NCBI RefSeq assembly: GCF_000502955.1
Contig: NZ_AYWO01000018.1
Location: forward strand, 39,811 to 77,487
DNA: 37,677 nt
Direction of reading: 5' to 3'
Source of the DNA: Mesorhizobium sp. LNHC252B00
GTDB taxonomy: Bacteria > Pseudomonadota > Alphaproteobacteria > Rhizobiales > Rhizobiaceae
Shown here piece by piece: positions 16,097 through 25,315 of the stretch. The translations under genes and the position numbers were made by a program. Position 1 is the first letter of the stretch; every line of letters starts with the position of its first letter. The notes beneath the pieces are model-generated. The model was not told the origin of the DNA. It saw nothing but the letters and a program-made list of their open reading frames with translations, and did not search any database.

Positions 16097-16849
16097 CTAC
16101 GGCGTCGTTTCCGCTTCAATCGCGGCCGCCGTCTGGTCGATCTTATCGGCAAGGACGCCCTGGGCCCAGGCCGTGACCTCGTCGTCGACCGGCTTGTTGG
16201 CCATGTCCGTCAGCGCCGCGTCGAGCGATACATCGTCGGTGCCGACCGCTGCCGCCGTCGCCCCGTCATTGGCGGCGGTGACCTCTGCCTCCTGGGCAGT
16301 GATTTCGGCTTGCAGATCCGTTATCTTCCCAGGCAAGGCCGCCTGGTCTTCGGTCGACAGCGCGGCAATCTGCTCGGGCTTCAGCGACGTCAGCGCAGTC
16401 AACTGCGCATTCAGCGCATCCAGCTTGGCTTGGGCCGCTTCAGCCGCGGCCTGGGCGACCTTGGCTTTCGCGGACTGCGTCACGAAAGCCTGGATGGCAG
16501 CGAACTTCTTGCTCTTGGAGTTCATGTAAGCATTGATGTTACGCTGCAGCGAATTCAGCCGGCCAAGCTTGGCATGGATGTTCTTCTCCTTGGGCACGGA
16601 CGAGACCTTTGTGGTCGTGTCGAGCGTGGTGTCGTCCGCTTCGGCCTTGGCCACCTGTCCAGGAGCGGACGACTTGCCGTGCGAAGCGCCGCTGTTGCCA
16701 TGGCCGTTGCCATTGCCGCCACCGTGGCCATTTCCACCCCCATTGCCGCCGCCGTTACCGTGCCCGTTGCCGCCGGCTCCGGCTATCGCCGGAGACGCCA
16801 GGAGCGCCAACGCGGCAAGCGCCGCGAACAGAGTTTTTCGGTTTGTCAT
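16097..16849 (-). CDS. Secreted protein with Gly/Asn/His-rich segment and helical domain, function unknown
   Basis: A 250-residue protein with a clear Sec signal peptide (MTNRKTLFAALAALALLASP then AIA, cleavage near 23). Residues 24-60 are built almost only from Gly, Asn, His and Ser in GNGHGNGGG-type repeats. Residues about 70-230 are Ala/Gln/Lys/Glu-rich and helix- or coiled-coil-forming (AKVAQAAAEAAQAKLDALNA; ITDLQAEITAQEAEV). No known domain is recognised. The His-rich flexible part could bind metal or anchor to envelope polymers, which is speculation. GAGGAG six bases before the ATG at 16849 decides the start; the longer frame to 16873 is not needed. A hairpin follows the gene. Confidence 0.8.
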   Translation of the reverse strand: MTNRKTLFAALAALALLASPAIAGAGGNGHGNGGGNGGGNGHGGGNGNGHGNSGASHGKSSAPGQVAKAEADDTTLDTTTKVSSVPKEKNIHAKLGRLNSLQRNINAYMNSKSKKFAAIQAFVTQSAKAKVAQAAAEAAQAKLDALNAQLTALTSLKPEQIAALSTEDQAALPGKITDLQAEITAQEAEVTAANDGATAAAVGTDDVSLDAALTDMANKPVDDEVTAWAQGVLADKIDQTAAAIEAETTP

Positions 16850-17231
16850 GATATCTCCTCGGGGAATCGCCACTCTTCGCCCAACCGCTAGCGACCGTCG
16901 TATGAGGAATTCCTAATTGTACAGAGTAAACTTTAGACAAATGCCGTCTCAATACGCGATCTGGAATCGCCGGCATGCGTAACCATCTGATATTTCAAAG
17001 GAATGTTCGACCATGGGCCGCCGTGGCACTGAAGTCCCATGCCGATCGGACCATAGTCTTGGCTACCGACCGGCAGCACGGAAAAGTCGTGGGGCAGTCT
17101 ATCGCAAAGGCGCTGAAACAAAGAGCCTGGCGCCCAAATCATGGTCTCGGCCGATGCTCTCACCGCAAATCGCTGGCCGGCCTGTTCGCACGCTTCGTCG
17201 AGATCATCGACGCGCGTATCCGCTAAGTCCG
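16850..17231. other. Intergenic stretch with a possible LysR-type C-terminal remnant
   Basis: A 382-base gap. The first ~80 bases upstream of the secreted-protein gene are A+T-richer (around 16905-16945) and should carry its promoter, but no clear -35/-10 pair was fixed. On the minus strand 16933-17163 reads FQRLCDRLPHDFSVLPV followed by IGMGLQCHGGPW, which resembles the end of LysR effector domains, without a DNA-binding part. The open frame continues upstream into antisense of the next gene, so it is at best a fragment. Confidence 0.25.
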
Positions 17232-19298
17232 CTATCCCTCGGCTTCCCAGGAACCGGTCTCGGCCATTCGCCTGAGCAACGGGGCCACGCGGAACACGTC
17301 CTTGCCAGTCCGCTGATGCCAGTACTCGAGCCGCTCGACGATCCTGGCCGCACCTTCGAGATCGGCCCAGAACATGGGGCCGCCCTTGCCGACGGGAAAT
17401 CCATAGCCGTTGACCCAGACGACATCGATGTCGGACGCGCGGGCCGCGATCCCTTCCTCCAGGATCTTCGCGCCTTCGTTGATCAGGGGATAGAGCGTGC
17501 GCTCAGTGATTTCTTCCGCACTGATCGCGCGCGGAGCGATGCCCTTTTCGTCCGCCTTGGCGCGGATCAGCGCCTCGACTTTCGGGTCCGGAACCGGTGT
17601 GCGCGAACCGTTCTCGTAGAGATAGAACCCCTTGCCGGTCTTCTGGCCGAACCGTCCTTGCTCGCACAGCGTATCGGCGATGACGGCTGTCAGGCCGCGC
17701 GCCTTGCGGTTGCGCCAGCCAATGTCGAGTCCGGCGAGATCGCTCATCTGGAAAGGCCCCATCGGCCAGCCGAAATCGGCAAATGCCTGGTCGATCTGGC
17801 GTGGGGTAGCGCCTTCCAAAAGCAGCGCTTCCGATTCCAAGCCACGCGCCGCCAGCATGCGGTTGCCGACGAAGCCATGGCAGACGCCAACGACGACAGC
17901 CACCTTGCCGATCCGCCGCGCCAGGTCGACGACGGTCGCCAGCGCATCGGGCGCGGTCCTCTGCGCCCGCACGATCTCCAGCAGCTTCATGACATTGGCC
18001 GGCGAGAAGAAGTGCAGGCCGACCACATCCTGCGGGCGCGAGGTCGAGGTGGCGATTTCGTTGATGTCGAGATAGGAGGTGTTGGTGGCGAGGATCGCAC
18101 CGGGCTTCGCCACCGCTTCGAGCTTGCCAAAGACTTCCTTCTTGACCGCCATGTCTTCGAACACCGCCTCGACGATCAGGTCGCAATCGGCGAGATCGGC
18201 ATAGTCGGTGGAACCCTTGAACTGGGCGAGCCGCTGCTGCTTGGCGTCGTCGCTTAGCGAACCGCGCGTGACGGACACCGAATAGTTCTTGTCGATGGTT
18301 GCCAGCCCGTGCTGCAGGGCTTCCTGGCTGGTTTCCAGGAGGGTGACGGGGTAGCCGCCATTGGCGAAGGCCATGGCGATGCCGCCGCCCATCGTGCCGG
18401 CGCCGATGACTCCGACGCGGGCGATCCTGCGCTTGACGATGTCCTTCGCCGAAATTTTTGCCGCCTCACGTTCGGCGAAGAACAGATGGCGCTGCGCTCG
18501 CGACTGATCGCTGCCGACCAGTTTCACGAACAGCGCACGCTCAGCAGCCAGCGCCGCGTCGAAGGGCAGCGTGACGGCGTTGCGCACCGACAGCGCACAG
18601 GCGACCGGCGCCTCGAGGCCGCGCGCCTTCCTGGCGAGGTCCGCGGCCTCGGCGTCGAGAGCCGCGAGGTCGGTCTCTTTGAGCTCGTCATCGCGATCGC
18701 GCACCGGGGTGAAGGGACCACCCTTTCGGGCTATTTCCCTGGCGAAGTTCACGGCATGCGTGGTCAGATCGCCTTCGAAGACGGCATCGACCAGGCCGGC
18801 TTCATGCGCCTCGGCCGCGCCGATCGGCGCGCCGGAAACGATCATCTTCAACGCCTTCATCGCACCTACCAGGCGCGGCAGCCGCACCGTGCCGCCGCCG
18901 CCCGGCAACAGGCCGAGCTTGACCTCGGGCAGGCCGAGCTTTGCGCCGGCGTCGGCAACGCGGAAATGGCAGCCGAGCGCCAATTCCAGCCCGCCGCCAA
19001 GCGCGGTGCCATGAATGGCGGCGACCGTCGGCTTGGCGATGGTTTCCAGCGTTGCCACGATGGCGCGCAGCTCGGGCTGCTGCACCGGCTTGCCCAATTC
19101 GGTGATGTCGGCGCCGGCGACAAAGGTGCGGCCGGCACAAGCGATGACGATGGCGGCGACCGAAGCATCATCCCGCAAGCCGACCAGCGCCTGCATCAGC
19201 GGCTCACGGACATGAAAGCTCAGCGCGTTGACCGGCGGATTGTCGATGGTGACGATGGCGACATCCCCACCCCGGTTGACCCTGAGGAAATCGGACAC
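17232..19298 (-). CDS. Fused enoyl-CoA hydratase / 3-hydroxyacyl-CoA dehydrogenase
   Basis: A 688-residue bifunctional beta-oxidation enzyme. The crotonase domain (about 1-190) has the oxyanion loop [11 protein letters not shown] (59-69) and both catalytic glutamates, Glu105 (GGGLE) and Glu125 (GLPEVKLG). The dehydrogenase part begins near 292 with [15 protein letters not shown] (NAD site); catalytic His is in [15 protein letters not shown], followed by two C-terminal helical domains ending in [15 protein letters not shown]. It turns trans-2-enoyl-CoA into 3-ketoacyl-CoA. The architecture is shorter than FadB (about 715-730) and closest to the FadJ/peroxisomal multifunctional type. GTG at 19298 has GGGAGG six bases upstream. 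No thiolase follows in the operon; the nearby pcaF has another role. Confidence 0.9.
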   Translation of the reverse strand: MSDFLRVNRGGDVAIVTIDNPPVNALSFHVREPLMQALVGLRDDASVAAIVIACAGRTFVAGADITELGKPVQQPELRAIVATLETIAKPTVAAIHGTALGGGLELALGCHFRVADAGAKLGLPEVKLGLLPGGGGTVRLPRLVGAMKALKMIVSGAPIGAAEAHEAGLVDAVFEGDLTTHAVNFAREIARKGGPFTPVRDRDDELKETDLAALDAEAADLARKARGLEAPVACALSVRNAVTLPFDAALAAERALFVKLVGSDQSRAQRHLFFAEREAAKISAKDIVKRRIARVGVIGAGTMGGGIAMAFANGGYPVTLLETSQEALQHGLATIDKNYSVSVTRGSLSDDAKQQRLAQFKGSTDYADLADCDLIVEAVFEDMAVKKEVFGKLEAVAKPGAILATNTSYLDINEIATSTSRPQDVVGLHFFSPANVMKLLEIVRAQRTAPDALATVVDLARRIGKVAVVVGVCHGFVGNRMLAARGLESEALLLEGATPRQIDQAFADFGWPMGPFQMSDLAGLDIGWRNRKARGLTAVIADTLCEQGRFGQKTGKGFYLYENGSRTPVPDPKVEALIRAKADEKGIAPRAISAEEITERTLYPLINEGAKILEEGIAARASDIDVVWVNGYGFPVGKGGPMFWADLEGAARIVERLEYWHQRTGKDVFRVAPLLRRMAETGSWEAEG

Positions 19299-19449
19299 GC
19301 AAAACCTCCCAGCAATGGTGAGCGGCTTGCGGCCGCGCGATCGGGATTTACAGCGCCTCGACGCGGATGGGAACCGGCTGCCTGGCTGGCATAATGATTA
19401 GCCGTTCGAGGTGCCTGGCCGCCATCATCTCCGAAGTAGCGATCCTTCA

Positions 19450-19605
19450 CACCCCCTCTGCCCTGCCGGGCATCTCCCGCGCAAGGGGGGAGATTAGCAG
19501 CTTCTGCGTCTCGCTCACTTAGCAATGTTGGATATTGGCGAAAGCCGCGATAATGGCCGATCTCCCTCCTTGCGGGGGAGATGTCCGGCAGGACAGAGGG
19601 GGGTG
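19450..19605. repeat. Composite inverted-repeat element, copy 2 (about 156 bp)
   Basis: Arms 19450-19495 and 19559-19605 are complementary with few mismatches and match the arms at 8403-8562. The core carries GCAGCTT (19497-19503) and ATTGGCGAA (19534-19542), the reverse complements of core words in copy 1, at matching distances from the arms. This copy is therefore inverted relative to the first. It fills most of the 345-base gap between the permease gene ending at 19644 and the GTG at 19298. The rest of that gap (19299-19449) shows no gene. Confidence 0.8.
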
Positions 19606-19643
19606 CTGTCCCGCCAACGTCCCATGTCGTGCGCCCATCACAT

Positions 19644-20591
19644 TCAGCGCAGCGCCTTCTGTCCGCCCGCCGCAGTGATGACGCCAACAATGATCAGCCC
19701 CGTCAGCAGCAATCGCACACCAGCACTGACGCCGAACGTGTTGAGCATGGTCAGCAAAAGCACCAGGAACAGCGCCGCGCCCCAGACGCCGGGGACATTG
19801 GCCTTACCGCCGGCCACCGACGTGCCGCCGATGACGACGACGGCGATCGAGGCCAGCAGGTATTCGTTGCCGATGTCGACATTGGCGCCTCGGAAATAGC
19901 CGGCGAGCAGCGCACCATCTATGCCGCCAAGCGCGCCCGACAGCATGTAGGTGAGGAAGCGGATGCGGCCGACATTGACGCCGGCGAGCCAGGCGGCGCG
20001 AATGTTCTGGCCGATGGCCAGCACCGAGCGGCCATAGACCATACGCTGCAGCGCGATGGCAGCTCCGACAGTGAACAGCACGGTGAGGATCGCCAGCACC
20101 GGAATGCCCAGCACCTGCCAGTTCGCGAAATCGGCGAAGCCTGGCGGCGGCTTGATCTGCAGCCCGCGCCCGTAGCTGATGTCGATCGACTGGATAATGA
20201 AGCTGGCCGACAGCGTTGCGATGATCGGCGGAATGCGCAGTGCCCAGATCAGCAGATAGTTGGCGGCGCCGATCGCCGCCCCGCAGGCAAGCGCCGCCAG
20301 CAGCCCGACCGCGATCATCGAATCGTTGCCGTCCATCACCTTCATGGCGACGGCACTGGCAAGGCCGATATTGGCCGGCAGCGACAGGTCGACATTGCCC
20401 GGGCCAAGCGTGATGACGAACATCTGGCCGACACCGACGATGACCGTGAACACCGCCAGCGACAGCGCGGCGGTCACCATGCCGCCGGCGCCGTAGCCGC
20501 CGGTGAAGACGATCGTCGCCAGCCAGACCAGCAAGGCGCCGAGAAACGACCAGATCCAGGGTTTGGTGAGCAGCGATTTCACCGATGCCAT
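19644..20591 (-). CDS. Sugar ABC transporter permease (RbsC family), second subunit
   Basis: A 315-residue inner-membrane permease with about eight to ten hydrophobic spans. Family marks are VGVGQMFVITLGPGNVDLSL (about 52-71; RbsC-type 'G...V...GGIDLS' region) and the cytoplasmic loop VYGRSVLAIGQNIRAAWLAG that meets the ATPase. AGAGG six bases before the ATG at 20591 supports the start; three bases separate it from the previous permease stop. It is the last gene of the sugar-import operon running from about 25096. Two different RbsC-like permeases imply a heterodimeric channel. Confidence 0.9.
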   Translation of the reverse strand: MASVKSLLTKPWIWSFLGALLVWLATIVFTGGYGAGGMVTAALSLAVFTVIVGVGQMFVITLGPGNVDLSLPANIGLASAVAMKVMDGNDSMIAVGLLAALACGAAIGAANYLLIWALRIPPIIATLSASFIIQSIDISYGRGLQIKPPPGFADFANWQVLGIPVLAILTVLFTVGAAIALQRMVYGRSVLAIGQNIRAAWLAGVNVGRIRFLTYMLSGALGGIDGALLAGYFRGANVDIGNEYLLASIAVVVIGGTSVAGGKANVPGVWGAALFLVLLLTMLNTFGVSAGVRLLLTGLIIVGVITAAGGQKALR

Positions 20592-20594
20592 CGC

Positions 20595-21575
20595 TTACCT
20601 CTCCCTGCGGCTGATCAGCACCCGCGCCGCCAGCACGATGATCAGGATGGCGCCGTTGGCGGCCACCTGCCAGTCGGGTGGAATGTGCATGAAGGTGAGC
20701 AGCGGCGAGGCCGCCAGCGCCAGCGTCAGCGCGCCGATTACCGCGCCGATTGGCGACACCCGGCCGCCGACGAACTCGCCGCCGCCCAGGATGACGCCGG
20801 CAATCGCCAGCAGTGTGTAGCCATTGCCGATATTGGCGTCGGCCGAGGTGGTGATGCCGATCAGTGCCATGCCCGACAGCACGCCGAACAGGCCAGCTAG
20901 CGCAAACAGCACGATCTTGGTCTTGAGCAGCGACCAGCCTGCGCGCCCGAGCGCCGCCGGATTGCCGCCCGAGCCGCGCAGGATGACGCCATAGGAGGTG
21001 CGCATCAGGCCGAAATGGACGATGAAACCGATCAGCAGCGCGGCAATGATCGGGAACGGCACCAAAGGCGGCTTGAACGCCATCAGCCCAAGCAGCCAGT
21101 CCGGCGCCTTGCCGCCTGGTTTGGGCAGAATGAGAATCGCCAGGCCCTGCCAGACGAAGCTCATGCCGAGCGTCACCACGATCGACGGCAGATTGCGCAG
21201 ATGGATCAGTGCGCCGAGCAGCGCATAGACGAAGATCGACCCGAGCAGGATCACGACGCCGATGAGCGGCGCTTCCTTCAGCCAGGTCGCGGTGACACAG
21301 CCGACAAAGCCGACGAAGGTGCCGATCGACAGGTCGAGCTCATTGCCTGATATGACGAACATCTGCGCGATCGTCGCCAGCGCGATTGGGATCGCCAAAT
21401 TGAGCATCAAGCTGAAGCCGAAATAGCTGATGGCGCGCGGGTTGAGCCAGGCGATGGCAAGCAGCACCAACGCCAGCGACAGCGCCGGCAGCAGCCCGCG
21501 CAACAGGCGGGCGCGGGCCAGAGCGCCACGCTCGGCGGAAGTCCTGGCAGCGGTTTCGAGACTGGCGGCCGTCAT
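20595..21575 (-). CDS. Sugar ABC transporter permease (RbsC family), first subunit
   Basis: A 326-residue permease with the RbsC-family segments TIAQMFVISGNELDLSIGTF (the 'GG.DLS' region) and VILRGSGGNPAALGRAG (ATPase-contact loop), plus GVILGGGEFVGGRVSPIGAV near the C-terminus. The ATG at 21575 follows the stop of the ATPase gene after one base (TGA G ATG). Another in-frame ATG at 21587 would overlap the ATPase gene by 11 bases; neither has a strong ribosome site, so coupling decides. It acts with 19644-20591 as the membrane pore. Confidence 0.88.
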   Translation of the reverse strand: MTAASLETAARTSAERGALARARLLRGLLPALSLALVLLAIAWLNPRAISYFGFSLMLNLAIPIALATIAQMFVISGNELDLSIGTFVGFVGCVTATWLKEAPLIGVVILLGSIFVYALLGALIHLRNLPSIVVTLGMSFVWQGLAILILPKPGGKAPDWLLGLMAFKPPLVPFPIIAALLIGFIVHFGLMRTSYGVILRGSGGNPAALGRAGWSLLKTKIVLFALAGLFGVLSGMALIGITTSADANIGNGYTLLAIAGVILGGGEFVGGRVSPIGAVIGALTLALAASPLLTFMHIPPDWQVAANGAILIIVLAARVLISRRER

Positions 21576-21576
21576 C

Positions 21577-23046
21577 TCAGGCCGCATCGCCGAACGAGGA
21601 TTGGATGATCTTCTCTTCGGTCAACTCGTCGCGGCGCAGATTGGCGACGATGCGGCCGTTCTTGAAGACATAGACGTGGTCGCAATTGTCGAGCTCTTCG
21701 GTTTCCGTGGTGTACCAGAGGAAGGTGCGGCCGCGGCCTGCTTCCTCGCGCACGAGGTCGTAGACCTCCAGCTTGGTGCCGATATCGACGCCGCGCATCG
21801 GATCGTCCATCAGCACGATCTCAGCATCGGAGCCCAGGGCGCGGGCAAACAGCGCCTTCTGCTGGTTGCCGCCCGAAAGCGAGAAGATGTTGTTGTTCAT
21901 ATCCGGTGTGCGGATGCCGATCTTCTTCTGCCAGAACTGGGCGAGTTCGGCCTCGCGCTGCGGCGATATCAACAGCCGGTTGCGCAGGCGCGCCAGCGAG
22001 CGGATGCCGATATTTTGCGCGATCGACCATTGCGGAAAGATGCCGTCCGCCTGGCGGTCGCCGGCCACCAGCGCCACCGGCGCGGTCACTTGGATGCCGG
22101 CCCGAGCGTGCGATGCCGCGGCGAAGATCGCCAGCAGCAGGTCGGTCTGGCCATGGCCCGCCAGTCCGGCTAGGCCGATGATCTCGCCGGCGCAGGCGAC
22201 AAGGTCGGTGCCGTCCTTCTGTGCGGCGGGACGCGCCCGGACCCGCAGCGGACTGGCCCCGGGCTTGGCGGCAGCGATTTCGGCGGCGATCCTCTGGCGC
22301 GCTTCCGCTCCGCCCATCGCCGTCACCAGCCGGTCGCGGTCGAAGGCGCTGGCAGCATCAGCGACAACCACTTTGCCGTCGCGCATCACCACGATGCGGT
22401 CGGCATTGCGCAGCACCTCGCCCAGTACGTGCGAAATCAGGATGCAGCTTTTGCCGCCGGCAACGAAGCGGCGCACGAAAGCCAGCAACTGGCCAGCCGT
22501 ATGGGAGTCGAGCGACGATGTCGGCTCGTCGAGGATGACGAGGTCGAGCCGATCCTGGATCACCGTGAATGCGCGCGCCACCTCCACCATCTGGCGCCGG
22601 CCGATCGACAGATCGCCGACGATGTCCGAGGGCGAGATGCTGTGGCCCGGAAATATCTCGTCAAGCTTGGCGGCGATCAGATCGGCCGCCTTGCGTCGCC
22701 AGCCGAAGCCGCGCAGCGAAGCATGGTTGATGCGCGTATTCTCGGCGACGCTGAGATTGGGGCACAGCGACAGTTCCTGGAACACGCAGCGTATGCCGAG
22801 CTGCTGCGCCCGCGACACCGAGTAGTTCGCCTCGATGCCGCCATGCACGCCGATCTGCCCGCTGTCGGGCGTCAACGTGCCCGCCACCATATGCATCAGT
22901 GTCGACTTGCCGGCGCCATTGTGGCCGACGAGACCCACGCATTCACCGGGCCCGACATGAAAGTCGACGCCGCCCAGTGCGCGAACGGCGCCGAAATGTT
23001 TTTCGGCGCCGTTCAGTCTGATGATGTCAGCGTTCCCTTCAGGCAT
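21577..23046 (-). CDS. Sugar ABC transporter ATP-binding protein (two nucleotide-binding domains)
   Basis: A 489-residue RbsA/MglA-type double ATPase. Domain 1: Walker [10 protein letters not shown], signature LSIGRRQM and Walker [13 protein letters not shown]. Domain 2: degenerate P-loop GLAGHGQTD, signature LSGGNQQK and Walker [15 protein letters not shown]. The ATG at 23046 begins [20 protein letters not shown], as expected for the family; the frame to 23475 upstream is antisense-like and overlaps the binding-protein gene. The ribosome site is weak, so the true start could vary by a few codons. The gene lies 49 bases downstream of the binding-protein stop. Confidence 0.9.
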   Translation of the reverse strand: MPEGNADIIRLNGAEKHFGAVRALGGVDFHVGPGECVGLVGHNGAGKSTLMHMVAGTLTPDSGQIGVHGGIEANYSVSRAQQLGIRCVFQELSLCPNLSVAENTRINHASLRGFGWRRKAADLIAAKLDEIFPGHSISPSDIVGDLSIGRRQMVEVARAFTVIQDRLDLVILDEPTSSLDSHTAGQLLAFVRRFVAGGKSCILISHVLGEVLRNADRIVVMRDGKVVVADAASAFDRDRLVTAMGGAEARQRIAAEIAAAKPGASPLRVRARPAAQKDGTDLVACAGEIIGLAGLAGHGQTDLLLAIFAAASHARAGIQVTAPVALVAGDRQADGIFPQWSIAQNIGIRSLARLRNRLLISPQREAELAQFWQKKIGIRTPDMNNNIFSLSGGNQQKALFARALGSDAEIVLMDDPMRGVDIGTKLEVYDLVREEAGRGRTFLWYTTETEELDNCDHVYVFKNGRIVANLRRDELTEEKIIQSSFGDAA

Positions 23047-23095
23047 GCTCAACGATATCCGCTCGGCGATACGGACGGCAACGCTGCCGTGATGC

Positions 23096-24109
23096 TCACT
23101 TGATGTTGGCCTTGATGGCCGCGATCGCATCTTCCTGCGTGTATTCGTGGCTGGCAACGCCACCCTTGGGGATCTTCGGCAACTCGGCCTCGAAATCGTC
23201 TTGGGTGAACGCCAGATACGGCACCAGCAGATCGTGCGGAATATCCTTGCGGCCATCGAGCACCTGCTGCGCCACCCAGAAGGCGAGCGACGAGACGCCG
23301 GGCGCGATCGATGCCGACCAGGTCTTGTAGCCATCCTTGTCCTTCTGTTCCTTCCACCACTGCAGCTCGTCCTGGCGGTTGCCCATGATGATGGTCGGGC
23401 GCGGCTTGCCGGCGGCGGCAAATGCCTGTGCCGCGCCATAGCCGTCACCGCCCTGGTCGACGATGCCGACGACATCGGGCAGCGACGGCAGGATGGTCGC
23501 CACCGCCTTCTGTGCCGTCGTCTGGTCCCAGTCGCCGGTCACCGAACCGACGATCTTGAACTCCGGATGGGCGGCAACCCCTTCGAGGATGCCGGCATGG
23601 ATGGCATCGTCGATCGAGGTGCCGGCAAGGCCACGGATTTCCAGCAGGTTGCCGCCCTTGGGTTGGAACTTGGCCATCTGCTCGACTTCCTGCTTGCCCA
23701 TGTCCTTGAAGTCGACGACGACGCGGTAGGCGCAGGGCTCGGTCACGGTGCCGTCGAAGGAAACAACGACTATGCCGGCATCGCAAGCCTGCTTGATGGC
23801 GCCGTTGAGCGCATCTGGCGAGGCGGCGTTGATGACGATCGCGTCATAACCCTGCAGGATAAGGTTCTGCACCTGCGCCGCCTGCGTCGGCACTTCCTTG
23901 TCGGCGGTGGTGAAGATGTCGGCCGCGCCGACGATCTTGTCGGCGACCGCCTTCTTGGTGACGATGCCATAGCTGTCGAGCATGGCCTGCCGCCAGGAAT
24001 TCCCGGCATAGTTGTTGGAAAAGGCGATCTTCTTGCCACTGGTGTCGGCCAGCGCCGTGCCCGAGGCAAGCATTGCCGCCAGAGCGCCCAGAACGAACAG
24101 TTTCTTCAT
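23096..24109 (-). CDS. Sugar ABC transporter substrate-binding protein (RbsB/XylF-like)
   Basis: A 337-residue periplasmic binding protein of the type I fold (Peripla_BP_4). It has a Sec signal, [20 protein letters not shown] with ADT after the cleavage site, then [20 protein letters not shown] as strand one. Ligand-site landmarks of the class are [20 protein letters not shown], then VVSFDGTV and [24 protein letters not shown] before the ATG at 24109 is a strong ribosome site. It is followed by ATPase and two permease genes. The neighbouring SMP-30/gluconolactonase gene suggests a sugar, or sugar-acid lactone precursor, as ligand; the identity is unknown. Confidence 0.9.
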   Translation of the reverse strand: MKKLFVLGALAAMLASGTALADTSGKKIAFSNNYAGNSWRQAMLDSYGIVTKKAVADKIVGAADIFTTADKEVPTQAAQVQNLILQGYDAIVINAASPDALNGAIKQACDAGIVVVSFDGTVTEPCAYRVVVDFKDMGKQEVEQMAKFQPKGGNLLEIRGLAGTSIDDAIHAGILEGVAAHPEFKIVGSVTGDWDQTTAQKAVATILPSLPDVVGIVDQGGDGYGAAQAFAAAGKPRPTIIMGNRQDELQWWKEQKDKDGYKTWSASIAPGVSSLAFWVAQQVLDGRKDIPHDLLVPYLAFTQDDFEAELPKIPKGGVASHEYTQEDAIAAIKANIK

Positions 24110-24205
24110 GTCATACTCCTCCCAGATGTGTTGACTGATGCAATTCCCGCCGGCTTTGGCCCGGCCTCACTCCCAACTCTGATTTGAGCACGGATTGTCG
24201 CGGAC

Positions 24206-25096
24206 TCAAAACAGTCTCAATCCCGGCACGCGCACCCTGAGCCGGTACAGCGACGTCGACGCGGTAATGTAGAGGCTTTGCAGGTCGTCGTCGCCGAAGG
24301 TAAAATTCGCGCAATCTTCAGGCGTCCGGATAACGCCCAGAATGGCGCCCGACGCGTCGAAAACATGGATACCACCGGGGCCGGTGCAGTAAAGATTGCC
24401 GCGGCTATCGATCTTCATGCCGTCGGGCGCTCCCAGGCCTTCGCCCTCGGTCACCGCCCAGACCGCGCCGCCGTTGAGATCGCCATTCGCTTCGACGCCG
24501 AACACTCTGATATGTCCGCGTTCGGTGTCGTTGATGAACAGCCGCGACTCGTCCAGCGAAAAGCAAAGTCCGTTCGGCTGCACGAAATCGTCGGCCAGCA
24601 AGGTCAGTCGTGCGCCGTCGCCATCGATGCGGTAGACACCCTGGAACCGCAGCTCCTGAGGATGGGCAACGCCATAGAATTCCACCCTGCCGTAGCCAGG
24701 ATCGGTGAAGTAGATCGATCCGCCGGTGGCAACAACGATGTCGTTCGGGCTATTGAGCTGCTTGCCCTGATGATGTGTCGCGAGCACGGTCACGCTGCCG
24801 TTGGCCTCGGCCCGGATCACGCGGCTCGTCGCGTGCTCACAGGTGACCAGCCGCCCCTGGCGGTCCAGCGTGTTGCCATTGGCCTTGTGGCTCGGCTCGC
24901 GGAACAGCTCGATCTCGCCCGCCCTACCGCGGCGATACATCCGGCTTTCGGGAATGTCGGAGAAGACCAGCCACTTCTCGTACGGATGCCAGACCGGCCC
25001 TTCGAGGAAGCCGAAGCCGCTCGCCAGCGTTTCGATCGCTGCATCGCCAACGACATCGTCGAAGCCGGATTGGCGGGCGCGCGCCGAAACTGACAT
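24206..25096 (-). CDS. SMP-30/gluconolactonase-family lactonase
   Basis: A 296-residue six-bladed beta-propeller of the SMP-30/gluconolaconase/LRE family; these metal-dependent enzymes hydrolyse sugar lactones to aldonic acids. Family residues include FGFLEGPVWHPYEKWLVFSD (the metal-binding Glu in LEGPVW), the SPNDIVV Asn site, VQPNGLCFSLDE and GAPDGMKIDSRGNLYC. There is no signal peptide, so it is cytosolic. The ATG at 25096 overlaps the stop of an 18-codon leader ORF as TGATG. The gene lies 96 bases upstream of the sugar-binding protein gene on the same strand, so it likely acts on the imported sugar after oxidation. Confidence 0.88.
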   Translation of the reverse strand: MSVSARARQSGFDDVVGDAAIETLASGFGFLEGPVWHPYEKWLVFSDIPESRMYRRGRAGEIELFREPSHKANGNTLDRQGRLVTCEHATSRVIRAEANGSVTVLATHHQGKQLNSPNDIVVATGGSIYFTDPGYGRVEFYGVAHPQELRFQGVYRIDGDGARLTLLADDFVQPNGLCFSLDESRLFINDTERGHIRVFGVEANGDLNGGAVWAVTEGEGLGAPDGMKIDSRGNLYCTGPGGIHVFDASGAILGVIRTPEDCANFTFGDDDLQSLYITASTSLYRLRVRVPGLRLF

Positions 25097-25152
25097 CACT
25101 GGCTCGCGGCGGCGCCGACAGTTGCGCGAACCGGCATGGTAACGAATGACAT
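25096..25152 (-). CDS. Possible 18-residue leader peptide coupled to the SMP-30 gene
   Basis: The frame MSFVTMPVRATVGAAASQ starts at ATG 25150-25152 with GGGAGAG four bases upstream and ends at TGA 25096-25098, whose A is the A of the SMP-30 ATG. The SMP-30 start itself has no good ribosome site, so ribosomes may reach it by re-initiation from this leader. Alternatively it is the scar of a shifted, longer N-terminus. The peptide sequence resembles nothing known. Confidence 0.35.
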   Translation of the reverse strand: MSFVTMPVRATVGAAASQ

Positions 25153-25227
25153 GACGCTCTCCCGATATGGTCTTTTTATGTGTCGAGCGTAGTTGCGGCG
25201 CCGGCATGGCGATACGGGTCAAAGCGC

Positions 25228-25259
25228 ACGGCCGACTGTGCGTTTGCACAGTCGGCCGT
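25228..25259. promoter_or_regulatory. Perfect 14-bp inverted repeat upstream of the SMP-30/sugar operon
   Basis: ACGGCCGACTGTGC (25228-25241) and GCACAGTCGGCCGT (25246-25259) surround the loop GTTT. It lies between the YihY-type gene and the leader ORF, both minus strand, about 76 bases before the leader start and 56 after the YihY stop. No T-run follows on either strand, so an operator for the sugar operon, or an mRNA hairpin, is likelier than an intrinsic terminator. Confidence 0.5.
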
Positions 25260-25315
25260 AGGAGCGGCGATAGTCTATAATATTGGCGAACACCCTGTCG
25301 CATCGCGGCGTCGGA

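Noticed and set aside
16933..17163. Complete 76-residue gene
   Set aside because: No ribosome site, and it overlaps the expected promoter of the secreted-protein gene; kept only as a possible LysR fragment.
19581..20900. 439-codon plus-strand frame opposite two permease genes
   Set aside because: Antisense shadow (Asp/Arg/His/Gln-rich) with a good permease on the other strand.
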